64,000 bases of DNA from Celoporthe dispersa (GCA_016584495.1 WAID01000011.1:1-64000); one strand, 5' to 3'. Numbered from the stretch's first letter, positions 1-11,261 are shown. Translations and numbers: made by a program. Notes: generated by a model from the letters alone, not told the origin.

Positions 1-144
1 ACCCTGACTCCTAACCCTGACCCTGACCCTAACCCTGACCCTAACCCTGACCCTAACCCTGACCCTGACCCTAACCCTGACCCTAACCCTGACCCTGACC
101 CTGACCCTGACCCTAACCCTGACCCTAACCCTGACCCTGACCCT
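1..144. repeat. Telomere-like array, mixed CCCTAA / CCCTGA
   Basis: The first ~144 bases are an almost uninterrupted array of six-base units reading CCCTAA or CCCTGA, with one irregular unit near base 10. CCCTAA is the complement of TTAGGG, the usual telomere repeat of filamentous fungi, and a C-rich strand at the 5' end is the orientation expected at the left end of a chromosome. Mixing with CCCTGA (TCAGGG on the other strand) is seen directly. It could be a subtelomeric variant array, a variant telomerase product or sequencing error. The array ends abruptly at CCCTATAATG. Confidence 0.85.
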
Positions 145-180
145 ATAATGCTAAAGGCTTGGTAATGCCTTATATATCTC

Positions 181-1140
181 TTATTGTATATTCGAGGGCA
201 TAGGAAATATATCTTATCGTAATGCTTCTAGGAATAGATATAGCGCCTGCTGTGTAGAATGGCTTCCAGCGCTCGTTATCATCCTTCTCATACGAAGATC
301 CAGGCCTTATTGTCTTCGATATGCCCTGTATCCTTTGATAAAGATCATTTCTATTATCTCCTTATAATCCTATTCGAAAAGTTCTCCTCTCTTTATAAGA
401 TTGGCTAGCTAAGCTCTGATCAATCTATTGTTTTATTCTATAAAGATGCTTTATTGGCATAGGATATTCTTGAAAGGATAGCGGTATGCTGGGGGCGCTC
501 TATTGAATATCTTCTCTATCTATCTCTCGAACTTATCGCAGAAAGCATAGAATAGGATATTATCGATAAGATTCTCAGTAATATAGTATTGCATAGCCCT
601 AGCTAGTATCATCGCGATATGTTTTCTGTCTGAGTCTGCTATAGCTAGCTCCATCTACTTCTCGAGATCAATCTAGCTCTATATCGACTCATAGACCTAA
701 ATCCCTTTTATTAGAATCTCCAGATTGCAGATATTTTTACTACCTAATATTATAAGCTTATAGATAATGCTTTTTATAGATAGATAGTACTTATCGTATT
801 AATTTGCGTAAGAGGATGCATATCTAGCCTTAATTCTGGAGAGTATAGCTGTATAGGTTAGGGAAGTCTTTCATTAAGGCAGATCTTCTCAATAATTGTT
901 CAGAGAGTCTGGTATTTTATAGAGAGGTTTGAGGAAATGCTTATCGATATATAGCACAGAGGCCTTCGTCGAGAGTATATACTCGTCGCTCTTCAAGCAA
1001 CAGTTCCAGGGACTTCTTCGAGAGTTCTATCTCTTCAACTTAGCTATCTATAATCGCCTATTGGCAATCACTGATCAGTGTTGGCTGGGCTGTACGTATG
1101 TACGAATGGATTGTGAAGGTCACTGTCGTTGAATTGCTTG
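181..1140 (-). pseudogene. RIP-like decayed coding relic, family unknown
   Basis: No open frame covers this AT-rich stretch. When the minus strand is read from 1140 down to 181, one single frame gives protein-like sequence throughout (about 320 codons) with no frameshift needed. The interruptions are mostly TAG and TAA, with a few TGA. The best-preserved part (about 660-430) contains the runs MELAIADSDRKHIA and NRAPPAYRYPF, with a TAG between them where TGG or CAG would fit. Stops of this kind in an AT-rich relic are what repeat-induced point mutation (C to T, mainly at CpA) leaves behind. I do not recognise the family. It could be a subtelomeric gene or part of a mobile element. That it was once coding is inferred from frame continuity alone. 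Confidence 0.5.
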
Positions 1141-1217
1141 ATGTTCTATCTATCTGTCTGGAAGGAAAGCCGTCGTTCTGTCTGAACGAAAAGGGCTGGC
1201 TGCCCCAGGCCTATAGT

Positions 1218-1243
1218 GCACGGACCACCTAGGTGGTCCGTGC
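1218..1243. repeat. 26-bp perfect palindrome
   Basis: A perfect inverted repeat centred on CCTAGG with 13-base arms (GGACCACC inside each arm), flanked by imperfectly matching TATA-rich sequence. It lies just beyond the decayed relic. Such palindromes can be fused terminal inverted repeats of a DNA transposon footprint or MITE, or a hairpin site. No element with matching ends was recognised. Confidence 0.6.
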
Positions 1244-1865
1244 CCTTATAAGCCTTGGTCCCTTTTCCATCACCATAGTAATCCCACACTAATAGCTATA
1301 TTAATAATATAGCTGCTCTAGCATGCTATATCATATATATAATTCAGATTTCGCAGATAAGTTTGTATAAAATCTCAAGATGTCTCCAAGCCAACGGATG
1401 GGGATGTGGTGTCCTGTGGCTGGGTGCTTTGCATTGGCCGACTTTGGTTGCATATTGAGGGGGTAACACAATGGCTTTTTTGAGGTTAGTCGATGGGGGC
1501 GAAATTGATGACACTTTTGATGACAGTGGCGGGGAATGGAAGAAGACGAACAGGAAGAAGGAGGCTCTGGGGGCTGCTGACGTGATTGGCAAGTCATTGG
1601 AACCAAGGGGATCCTGCTCGTTTAGGAGCCGTTTTTTGAGATGTGACACGAGGGTTAAGATCCTAGCGAATGACAGTGGAATTGGACCATCCACACGGAA
1701 TCATCTTGTGCCGCGTTGCTGGGGTGAGCGAATAGTGTGTGCGACGATAATCCTCCGCCCCCCGTATTGGAACGACCCGAACTGAAGTGGCTGCAGAGCT
1801 GATGCAGGAGTCTTATCTCGCCCAAGATCCCGCTCTTCGATCGCGTTCCCCATATCTGGTACCGA

Positions 1866-4065
1866 ATGCTCTTCCTCTCCCCCTTCTTCTCCACCGGGAC
1901 GCAAGTCGTTCGTTACATCTCTCACTTCTCTTTGAAGATTTGTGTATTCGTGCTTGTGTCTGGCTGGCTGCGACGAAGTATCCGGTCTCGTGCCTCCTAC
2001 TTTTCTTGGTGCCTGTCGACATCAAATATGTCCGTGGCAGATCTTCCGTCGTGCGCCGTAGGTTCAACCACCACCTTCCGGAATGCCAAGGCTGCTTTTG
2101 AAGCTCACACAAATGTCGAACAGCTCGAGTGCCTTTTGTCAGCCATTGCTAATTCCACCTGTATTGCGACTGATACGGCAGGCACCTGTTCCGACACGGT
2201 TCTGAAGAGCCAAAGTACCCTTTGCACCGAGAGAGCATGCACCACAATCGAATCGCTGAGTATGCTTCAGTTTTTCTTGCGAACAACGAGTGCGCCTTCA
2301 CGCTCAAGCTGACAGTTTTACTTCCGTACACCTCTACTTAGCGACTGAGAATATTACTAACACGATCTGTGGTGTTGAGCCGCGATATGACAACTCTTGG
2401 TTTTTGCCTGGCACAGTACTTCTCGGGTTTATGATATTCGTGGTTGGACTGCGATGCTTGGCCCGGTTCACCCTCAAGATGGCCTTCTGTGAGTACCTGA
2501 CCTTTAGCACATCGATCCTCTGCTTTCTTCTAAAGACTCTAGGAGTGCTTCAAGAGTACGCTACGCTCGATTCTCGTATATTCGACTTCTATTTGCTAAA
2601 CTGATATTTACGCAGGGTGGGATGACCATGTTAACTTTATCGCGGCTGCTGTTGTCCTCGCAGATTATCTTATTATCGAGAATCCTAGTACGTCTCCATC
2701 TCCTGCCAATTATCGTAATAATTGGTAGTAATGACGTCTCTTTTCCCCAATAGTGAAGCGGAATGGGTTTGGGAGGGACATCTGGGCAGTACCGCCTACA
2801 AAAATCTTAACATTTCTGAAAGTAAGTGCATATTACTATTATATTCAATTATCTATCCTTTAGCATCCAACATTTCTCAAGCGAATATAGCATATTAATT
2901 CGAGTCTCCCTTTTTTTCTCTTTTTCTTTTCTTTGCCAGTATTACTACGCCGACTCGCTTGTTTACGTAGTTGCTCGACTTGCGACACGAGTGTCGATTG
3001 TATTATTTTATACACGAGTCTTCTCTACTCCGGAGCATCGTCGCAAAATCATCATCACACAAGTAATCAATATTACGTTGTCTGTTACCTTTCTGTAAGT
3101 CATCCACGTAATAGAACGCCAATTCTTCTAAGCCTCTGCAACTATGCATCAAATGTCCAAAATGATTCAGACACAGTTCATATAGTAACGTTTCCATTCT
3201 CATACAGCATTACACTTTCCCTCCAATGCACCCCAGTTAGTTATTATTGGAATCGACTGGATAATACCCAAGCTGGGCACTGCATAAACATAGTCGATTA
3301 TATATGGGTAGCTTTCACTGCACTCATCGCCTTCGACTTTTGGATTATGTCTATCCCTGTGCCGATCGTGGCGAAACTTCAGCTGCCTTTTAAAGATAAA
3401 TTTCTGATATCTTTGATGTTTGCTACCGGGTTTGCGTACGTATATGACTTCTTCTGTCTTCTATGTGTTGAATTTCAGGATTCTCGGTGCAATATCGCCC
3501 AGGCCCAATTGCTAAACACGCTGCTGTTATAGGGTCATTGGTGTCGGGATTGCGAAGTTCCGCTATATCAAAATGTTTACTAACATTAGCAACCCTACGT
3601 GTAAGTCGTAAGAGCCCCTCAAGCTATGTTCATTGAGCTAATGCATTTCCTGTAGATGATGGTATGCCTATGTACAGGCTCTGCTGTGTCGAGATTGAGC
3701 TTGGAGTAATTTGCTCATGCATGCCTAGCCTTCCTACGCTCATTCGCTCTACTGCCAAGTATATCGTCGGGAAGGGTAGGAGCGTCAAAGGAAGTGCTAC
3801 TGGCTATGCCAGTGCTTCAGGGCACACGGGTGGTATCAAGCAGTTGTCGGCGAGCAAGACTTATCTTACGCCTTATAACCAGAGGTTTAATAATAATTCG
3901 AGGAGTGAAGAGATAGAGATGATAACGACAATTCACCAAACATCGCGATACTGGCATGAGGAGGAGTCTAATAACGAGATCTCATTGAAAGAGGTAGCTT
4001 TGAGTCCCGGAAGAGGACGAGTTAGGTCAGAAGCTTGGGCTGGGCGCGTATATGTACATCGATGA
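1866..4065 (+). CDS. CFEM-domain Pth11-like G-protein-coupled receptor
   Basis: Eight exons can be joined in frame: 1866-2259, 2342-2488, 2616-2687, 2754-2821, 2940-3094, 3208-3435, 3533-3600, 3656-4065, giving 513 residues. Every intron has GT..AG ends and the exon total is a multiple of three. The N-terminal part carries a CFEM-like cysteine module (CLLSAIANSTC, then SDTVLKSQSTLCTERAC) followed by TENITNTICG. The Pth11 core follows: hydrophobic helices, the WDD motif after helix 2, a Y-A-D segment, and LQCTPVSYYWN. The polar C-terminal tail is serine-rich. The family are plasma-membrane receptors implicated in surface and host sensing. Oddities are the CFEM start LPSCAVG, which lacks the usual next cysteine, and TAGTC where the family has CxC. 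The start is uncertain: 1866 gives a hydrophobic leader, while an ATG at 2028 lies immediately before the CFEM. Confidence 0.82.
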
Positions 4066-5255
4066 AACCACGTGCCACGCCCGAGTGTCTGCACTGTAGG
4101 CAATATAATATACGATTTTATCACTTCACTAAGTCCCATTCTTCTGTCTACCTCAGTAACTGAAAAATAGCAATTCTTTTGAGGAAAAAATCGAAGATAG
4201 CGCTGTCATATCTCTGCTTATCTCTGATCGTAGTGGACTCGACTTTTTGTTATCAAATACTACACATTAGCTTATACTTTCTATAAGAAAAGAATAGAGG
4301 AAAAGAAAAATACAGAGATGTCTGCCTATCTTTTAATCTAAGCAGAAGTCATTTAGATAACATCAGTATTGTATGAGGAAGACCCTATCTACCTCCCCCC
4401 CTCCCTTCGCACCATGAACGAAATATACGTGATGTACGCATTAATCTTTCATAGTAGATATCAAGAACGAGTCAAAAGATCGGAAAGCTACATGTAGCAT
4501 GAAATATTTTGTAATGATATTATGAAAGCATGAGGTAACAGATGATAATGAGAAGAATGTGCCTTCTCTTAGATGTGTTCCATGTGACATATTGATCGTA
4601 TAGAGAGAAGCGCTGATTCGAAAAAGCACTGAAACGAAATAAGTCATCCAACACATAAATATCAAACCTCATACTTTAGCTTCTCGTCTCTCAATAGGTC
4701 GTATGGCAGCAACAGTCATTCCTTGACTCTCTCTCTAATATGACGCCATGTCCTGCATGTTCAGGCCGAACACGGCATTCGCACCGAGGTCTCAGCGTGG
4801 GAAAATTATCGCAGTAGTACAATACCTCAATGGGAGGTCAGGCCGTCATCCAAGGGGCGCAGAATGGTCCTATGAGCTTTGACGGTGCGCCCCTGCTTCG
4901 CTCCCAAATTGAATAAAAAAACATACTCTTGATTCACATGATGACCTGTCTTAGGGTCATGGTTGACAAAGCAGCAAGCATAAGCTGATGAGTCTGTATG
5001 CATTGCATCACGCGCGGAATGAGGCTGCTTCGCTTGAGCCACCAAGTCAAAACCCGCTGTTTTTTTTTTCTTGTTTTCTCCTCCCATTAGCTACAGTTAA
5101 CATGATAATCAAATATAGGGAGAATGCAAGTCCATGAAAATAAATTTACCCACCCGTAGATTCGTGCCAAGCAGACAATAATTATTTGCGTACAGGAGCG
5201 GGAAACGGTGCACGGATTTGGTGTGTTGAAGGTACAGGTGGGCTAAAGGTACGGG
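4066..5255. other. Intergenic, no gene seen
   Basis: About 1.2 kb between the receptor and the decayed HET gene. Only short unsupported open frames occur on either strand. I see no domain, RNA gene or repeat of note, apart from short A/T runs. Confidence 0.5.
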
Positions 5256-6430
5256 TCATCTTGTACACCAAAAGATTTTGTCCAAGTCACCTTTAGTCAG
5301 ACAAGGAGGACAGACTCCGCCTGGACTTCCACCTCCAGCTCCCCCTGACACCAGTCCATAGTGATATGCTTCACCAACAAGAATGTAGTACCTCTGCTCC
5401 ATGGTTCCGTCAACGGGCTGCCGCTGGAGGGCTTCCGTCTCGGACGGCCTGACCACGAAGAGTGTTCTAAATCCGGGGAAGATACACACCTGGTCATCTT
5501 GCCGAGTGCCTGGCGGTGCGAGGCCAAAATAACCGCCCGACGAGATGAAGAAGCACTGCTCCTTTGTTGCATTCAAGCAGCGACTTGCGTATTCCAGACC
5601 CATGTGGTGGTCCTCCAGTGGCAATATTCAGTTCAGAGGGAGCCCAGAGCACATCGCCCTCGAAAACCTCAGGAAGGCTTCAAAACGTTTTGCGAGGTCT
5701 GTGACAGGGCTGGCAGTCTCGCTGCGGGCGATAGGGGCATCGAAGTTGGCTGCGAGTGTGTTTGCCAAGCGCGTCCTCCATGCTTCAGGGTGGCTGCGCG
5801 CCTCCCGTTCCGCGGGGCTGGCTGCATGGGGCTCGATCTGCTCCGCAGTGTGGAAGTTATTGACGATGCTTTCGACCTCATTCGATCAGTAAGCATGTCG
5901 AAGATCGTCTCTGAGGAATGGTGTGGCCTACGCGCTGGCATTTTCCTGGTTCATTGGGCTGCTCAGCGGCGACACCCTAGCCACAAAACTAGTACGAAGA
6001 GAAAGGGCATTTGGGCAGTTGTAATGGTCCCAGCTCAACAGCGGCTGTAGCGCTCCCCTAACCGAGTAGTAGTCGGCCACACGAGCCTGATACCAGAGGG
6101 TATCCGTCACCGCCGGAGGGCACGTCCAGTTTGAACCCCAGGAAGGAAGGTTCAAGCATCTATTGTATCCCACACCAGCAAAGGCTAGGATAGCCATCGC
6201 CTCGCCTTGATAGAAAGCCTCTTTTGTAGCCCGTCCATAAAAGTCCTCGACCTTGACTGTATAGTCAGGCCTCAGGGCTTCCACATCCATGCCCACAACA
6301 TAGGGCAGCCTCAATATGGCGAAGTTCCGATCTCGAGAATTCGTAGCCTAACAAGCATCAAACGCTTGCAAGATCTACGTGAAGCCTACTGAAGATTGAT
6401 TGTAGAGTGAGATGCATAGCCTCTCCAAAC
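5256..6430 (-). pseudogene. Heterokaryon-incompatibility (HET) protein, N-terminally lost and stop-ridden
   Basis: Two open blocks on the minus strand show the C-terminal half of a HET-domain protein. The first (6314-5928) begins RLPYVVGMDVEALRPDYTV, with FYGRATKEA and LPSWGSNWT. The second (5624-5256) has GGYFGLAPPGTRQDDQVC, FRTLFVVRPS and YYILVGEAYHYG. The stretch between them stays in a readable frame (ESIVNNFHTAEQ..., LANTLAANFDAPI...), broken by TAG and TGA codons. Upstream, NSRDRNFAIL matches the RDRVFALLGL motif that ends the HET domain, but two more TAG codons precede it and the HET core is absent. All five stops can be explained by C-to-T change. HET proteins trigger death of fused incompatible cells. 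This copy cannot make a functional protein. Confidence 0.75.
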
Positions 6431-6972
6431 GATAGATATGACCTATGCGATCCGTCGCCGACAGGAGCTGCCGTCGCTCAATATAACTTATTAAACCTTT
6501 GTTAAATGGAAGTGCTGATTACACTTTTGCTTATTACATTGACGTTCGTTCTTTCGTGCGACGGCGCTCGAGGTTCTAGTTTAATAGCCGCTCCGCTATT
6601 AATTTTTTGCCCTGCGATTGATTGAATGCAAAACCGCTTTATTAAGTCTTAGTCAATTGTTACAAATAATTTTAATACGTCAATACATTGATTTTGTCGA
6701 TAATACACTTATTATAACGTAAGAAAATTGTTTGTAGATGTTTGCAGTATAAAAAAGAATGCTTATAATTACCTATTCCAAATGCAAACGATATTCCGTT
6801 TTCGAACATTTTTAGAATCAATGCTTTTTCTAACCCTATTTCGATCGAAAACGAAACTAAAGGGACATGGTCAGAGCATATAACCGCTTCTCCCTATTAA
6901 AGACTGAAATCTTCAATTTCTAACTATATGGATTTCTATTTCAAAACTTGATCAAAGATAAAGTATCTTTCT
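6431..6972. other. AT-rich spacer
   Basis: Strongly AT-rich DNA between the HET relic and the deaminase gene, with no credible open frame on either strand. The base bias fits old RIP-affected or neutral subtelomeric DNA. Confidence 0.45.
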
Positions 6973-8671
6973 TTGTTTGTAAAATTACAACATTGGGAAT
7001 TCGAACAATGTGGGATTTTTTCGTCTCTCGAGTTTGCTCACTTTCGAAACACCGAAACTCAGATCCTTTCAAACAAGGAGTCACGCGAGCGATGCAAAAG
7101 GGAGAAGAAGAGAACAGAATCACTGCCTGCTGCTATTGCCGTCTTCTGGGATGTTAGCCAAGTTACTATTCTCTGCCCTTTCTGCAAGGGAACCCACAAG
7201 CACGACATCAGCCACTTCGCGCATGACCCTCAGACCGAGAAAAGAATTCAGGACGACCGCGGCCGATATACGTACGACGGATCCTCCTCGACACGCTATT
7301 ACGCAAGACCTGACTGTGGCCGTGATAATGAGCTTCGGGATATCGAGGTTTCCTGCGAGATCATCTTTCCATTCGAGAAAGATCCTAGGTTTCCCAGAGT
7401 CTCTTTCGAGATTGATAAGGACTCTGCAGGCTTTCGCGCTGTTGGCCTCGGCATAATTCCGCAAAATAGTGCGAACAATTTCGAAAGCTGCTATCAGAGT
7501 GAGACAGACGAGGAGCATGAAATGCAACAAGCTATGCAGAACTTGTCTATACTAGACGGGGACTACAATATCGTTACGAAATTCGAAAAGGATGGAATCG
7601 AGCATCAAATCACTCAACAGGCGTCCGTTAAGATTAGGTCATTAGCTGTTACGGGAGACCTGGCTTCTCTCAAGCGGTACGTTGACCGCTCGCCAGATCC
7701 TCGCTCACTGCTTATGACAATGAGCAATGACGGTACGCCCTTGCTCAGTCTCGCAGTGCCAAACAATCATCTCGAGGTTGTGAACTACCTTCTCGAACGT
7801 GAGTGCATCATAGATGCTGCTGATAGCAGGGCCGAACGCCTCTCATGGAGGCTGCTCTATGGGGTCGTCCGCGGATACTCCATGCCTTGCTAAAAGCCGG
7901 CGCAGACAATCTGCTCAAGGACTGTCAAGGGATGACAGCTGGCGATCTCGCAGAAGAGTCGGACAGAAACGATCTGGAAAGGCATAAGCGCAACCTTGCA
8001 AATCAGGAAGACCCGTATATCAAAAAGAAGCACCGGTCTTTTATCCTTGGCTTGCTTAGACACACTCTGGCGCCACATCCTTCATCAGCGATGCTGTCGT
8101 GCTATAGCAATTTCAGAGACGCACACTTCTTCAAATCAGAATCAGCTGGAACCATCTCGCTCGTCCTACCGACACAGGGCGTCAGTATTTACAGTCAAAT
8201 CAAGACCGCAGCGGTTCTTCTCCGTGGAGGTGATATTCCCCGGTGGTCGCTGTGAGCGGCTGGAATGGTCTGGGCACTGAAGAGTTCCTCCTTCCAGAAG
8301 CGGGTCTTGAACGGATGAACGAAGGATATTGGGCAGTCGAAGTGCTGAAGGTTGCATCAGACATTGGCTTCACGTTCAAGGAGCACTATCTAGACAAGTC
8401 TGGGCTTCCAGGAATCTACAATGCTTGCCACGCCGAGGCGCAATTGATGAGCTTGTTTGTGAGGAGGAACTACATTTTTCGTGGTTATGGTGAGGGCGAA
8501 AGCGGTATTGAGGACGACTTCCTCCAGCTGTTCTTATTACAGCCGAGGAACTGCACTGCCGAGATCCTTGTCAGTCGCAATCCATGTGCCTCATGTCAAG
8601 AGTTTAAAGACTGTATACTTGAGCGAATTGGGATCAAATTTTCTTTGCAAGTCCTTGAATGCAAAACATAA
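6973..8671 (+). CDS. Zinc-binding / ankyrin / deaminase-fold protein, two frameshifts
   Basis: Three overlapping frames make up one protein. The first (to about 7834) has a cysteine/histidine cluster (LCPFCKGTHKHDISHFAH, later RPDCGR), an acidic middle part and ankyrin repeats (DGTPLLSLAVPNNHLEVVNYLL). The next frame continues the ankyrins (RILHALLKAGADN). The third (from about 8241) is a deaminase-like domain with the paired zinc signatures HAEAQL and NPCASCQEF, i.e. HxE and PCxxC. Ankyrin-linked fungal deaminases are known in the nucleic-acid/nucleotide deaminase superfamily; the substrate cannot be told. Each junction needs one extra base, near 7834 and 8241. The protein is therefore either a young pseudogene or intact with two assembly errors. 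The 5' end is unresolved: the first frame opens at 6973 without an ATG before the cysteine cluster. Confidence 0.68.
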
Positions 8672-9511
8672 GAGGGTTGCAGGGATATTATTATAGCTTA
8701 TTATTATGCGCGAGGAAACAAATTGATATTCTAGTAATTTGCTGTGACAAGAGTAGATATGAAGCTATATGCAGATTAAACTTGAGCTGACTTTTATTCT
8801 GCTATAGTGTGCGAGACGCGGACATTTACAGCTCTTGCTCTGTCAGAAATAACAAGGAAATAGATTGAGGAACAGCTTTGTTTCATATTTACTTTGTATA
8901 GCAACACATCTGTTATTAGGACCAACCATCTATATGCCCCGCGTAAAGCAACAGAACAGGAATCAAAAGCATGGAAAAGTGAACTAAGTCTAAAACTAAT
9001 ACACAAATATTAAAACAATTATTGGATTATAGAACGAGTTATATAGAACAGTGGATTCGAAAGCTAAAACTCAAGTCCAATACCTAAGCAGAATCAGCGC
9101 TTACGTAACCGTCAGAATTACAATTCACCGATCAGGAAAGAATAAATAGTATTGCTAGCTATCCAGTCTGACGAAGCTGGATGTATAACCTTATATCCGT
9201 TCCTCTTAGATGGGATCATTGTACATAGCTCTTCAGGAAGAAAAAAAAACAATTTCCACCAATGTTCCTGCTCTCAACATTTTGAACTCGAGAAATAGTG
9301 CCCGGGATGATTATTTGTTGACGCTAGCTACCTAATATATATAAATATCTATCACTCCTTCATAATGCGGGTTTGAACTCTCCCCAACTAACCTTCAATT
9401 TCACAATTTATCTAGACTGTCTTTGAACCCTTAAGAGATTATCACCTACTCTCAGATGTTCTTAGTAATTCTCTTGTCATCCATTGGTAGGCTGCTACCT
9501 TGTTTTATTTG
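8672..9511. other. AT-rich spacer
   Basis: About 840 bases downstream of the deaminase gene. AT-rich, with a short A run near 9241. No coding signal recognised. Confidence 0.45.
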
Positions 9512-9823
9512 TAGCAACACATCCAGAAGGTGACGGGCATCTCACAGGACATCTTGCGGGGTGGCCGGCTGTCCGATGTGCCAGTTCTGACATGGCTCGA
9601 GTGGATGGAAAGACGCGAGACCACAAGCCCAGAAGATAAGGTCTATGCGCTACTAGGCCTCTTCGATGTCTATATAACCCTCATATATGGCGAAAGCGCA
9701 GAGAATAGGTATCGACGCTTATTGGCACCAGCGCGAACTGCCCAGGTCGGACGTGTCCCGCAACTCCACCGCGACGATGAGCAGGCGGGTATCATAGGCA
9801 ACGAAGCTAGCGATGCGTACTAG
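9512..9823 (+). pseudogene. HET-domain fragment (HET-E/NWD2-like)
   Basis: The frame reads QHIQKVTGISQDILRGG, then RLSDVPV, WLEWMERRETTSPEDKVYAL, LGLFDVYITLIYGES. This is the well-conserved end of the HET domain found in HET-D/HET-E type NLR proteins (usually ...EDKAYCLLGIFDVNMPLLYGEG). Similarity fades after about 9740 and no NACHT or WD40 part follows. The start of the HET domain is not seen upstream. It is an isolated fragment of about 70 recognisable residues, probably a remnant of an incompatibility gene. Confidence 0.65.
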
Positions 9824-11261
9824 CAACGTGAAGCTACAGGGACGAGACAGCAGTGGCAGCACCTACATGATCCAGGCTGCAGTGCATCCTGATCTCCCTT
9901 GTTAAACGTCGTATGGCGCGCTGAACCGGATCGAGCTCATTGGGTGAAGATTGATGCATCTTGATCAAGACAAGATGAGGCTGCGCAGCCCTGCGCAGCC
10001 CTGCCTTGGAAATCATCACATATGGTCTGTCTACCAACCAGCGGTTAAGGCGCCTGATGGAGTATTCAGTCTCGCCCATATTCACCCTAGACCTAGGCAG
10101 ACTATCGATCGCGTCCGCCTATACCTGCCGGACCACAGCCTTCCCGGTCTCGATTGCGTGCAGGTCGGGAGTTGGGCCCCTACCGCAGTGCAGATGCTTG
10201 GCGGAGACTTGGGCAGCCTTGGAAGACGGCATAGCCTCTGCTTCTTCTTCTTCCGCTGTTCTGTCCTTTGTTTCGCTTGGAAGACGACATGATAGCGGCA
10301 GGACCGGAGCTGAAGCCGGATAGAGGTTCTGCCATCCCTGAGGACCCACCAGCCTGGGTCTATCGTCGTGGACATTCTGGGCTACATGCTGCCAAGCTTG
10401 TCTGGTGATGTGCTGATGAGGCTGAGGAGCGCTAGCGAGCGGTTGATTGGAAGAGCCTTGTCCTTCCACTGGATGAAGACGACAGTGGTAAGGATTCTGC
10501 CGACCCTCAGTGTGCACTCGGCCTGGGCACGGCTATGTATGACCCCCAGCACCTAGAACTACTAAGCGTCGGTATCGACTAGGAAGGAGAGCTACTAGCG
10601 TTCCTCCGCTGTGGGCTTTTGATCTACTGTGAGTTGTTTAAAGAGGATCCTCAGTTGCTGGTAGGGGGCTCGTTCTCCCTGGGCCGTTGGTGAGGGGGGC
10701 TGGCTAGGCTGCTGGGCTGTTCCTCAGTCTGGATAGCATAAGCTGTTTTCTGCCGCTCCTTGACTTAAGCTGTTCTTCTGCCAACCCCTGATATAAGCTG
10801 GAGTTTGCCGAGAGTGTGCGAGAGCCAGTGAGTCACCGGCCCTGGTGGATGGCGGGCCTGTTTCTGATTGCGGGGACCATTCTGAGGATGACAGTATAGT
10901 TTGAGTATAGCACCGCTATAATGGGTATGTTGTAGAGCTTATCAGTTGCAAGAATCCCGTTTTTCGTTTTCTCTGCGCAACTTATCGGTTTCAAAGTCCC
11001 CGAAAATGGCGGCATGCGCCAGCCAAATACGGCAGCCACAACAGAGAGTTCTCGGCGTAATATGTTATTGAAGAGGCTGGTTATATTTTTGAATAATTAA
11101 TAATAATAAAAATTTTTATATTTCAAATACAATATACATTTTGTATATCTCTAGCTCAAGTCCGGCTATTATTGAACGAAACGAATATTTAAAAGGTTAG
11201 AATTAAAATTTATTTTCGCTTTATTGAATATTTAAAATATCGCGTTTTTCAGATCATGTTT
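9824..11261. other. Gene-free stretch with short tandem repeats
   Basis: No protein family was recognised here. Several open frames of 80-130 codons exist on both strands, but they are compositionally biased and overlap each other. There is a 10-bp unit twice in tandem at 9981-10000. A degenerate 27-28-bp unit containing TAAGCTG and CTGCC occurs about three times at 10737-10810. The last 200 bases before 11262 are very AT-rich. Confidence 0.4.
10737..10810. repeat. Degenerate ~27-bp tandem repeat, three units
   Basis: Three imperfect copies, each with TAAGCTG followed by a T-rich segment and CTGCC or TTGCC, spaced 27-28 bases apart. No function is evident. Confidence 0.5.

Noticed and set aside
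5361..6050. A 229-codon plus-strand frame
   Set aside because: It overlaps the better-supported minus-strand HET protein segments and has no recognisable domain.
10082..10517. Minus-strand frames of about 100-130 codons
   Set aside because: Low-complexity and Gln/Pro/Arg-biased, with multiple overlapping frames on both strands and no motif.
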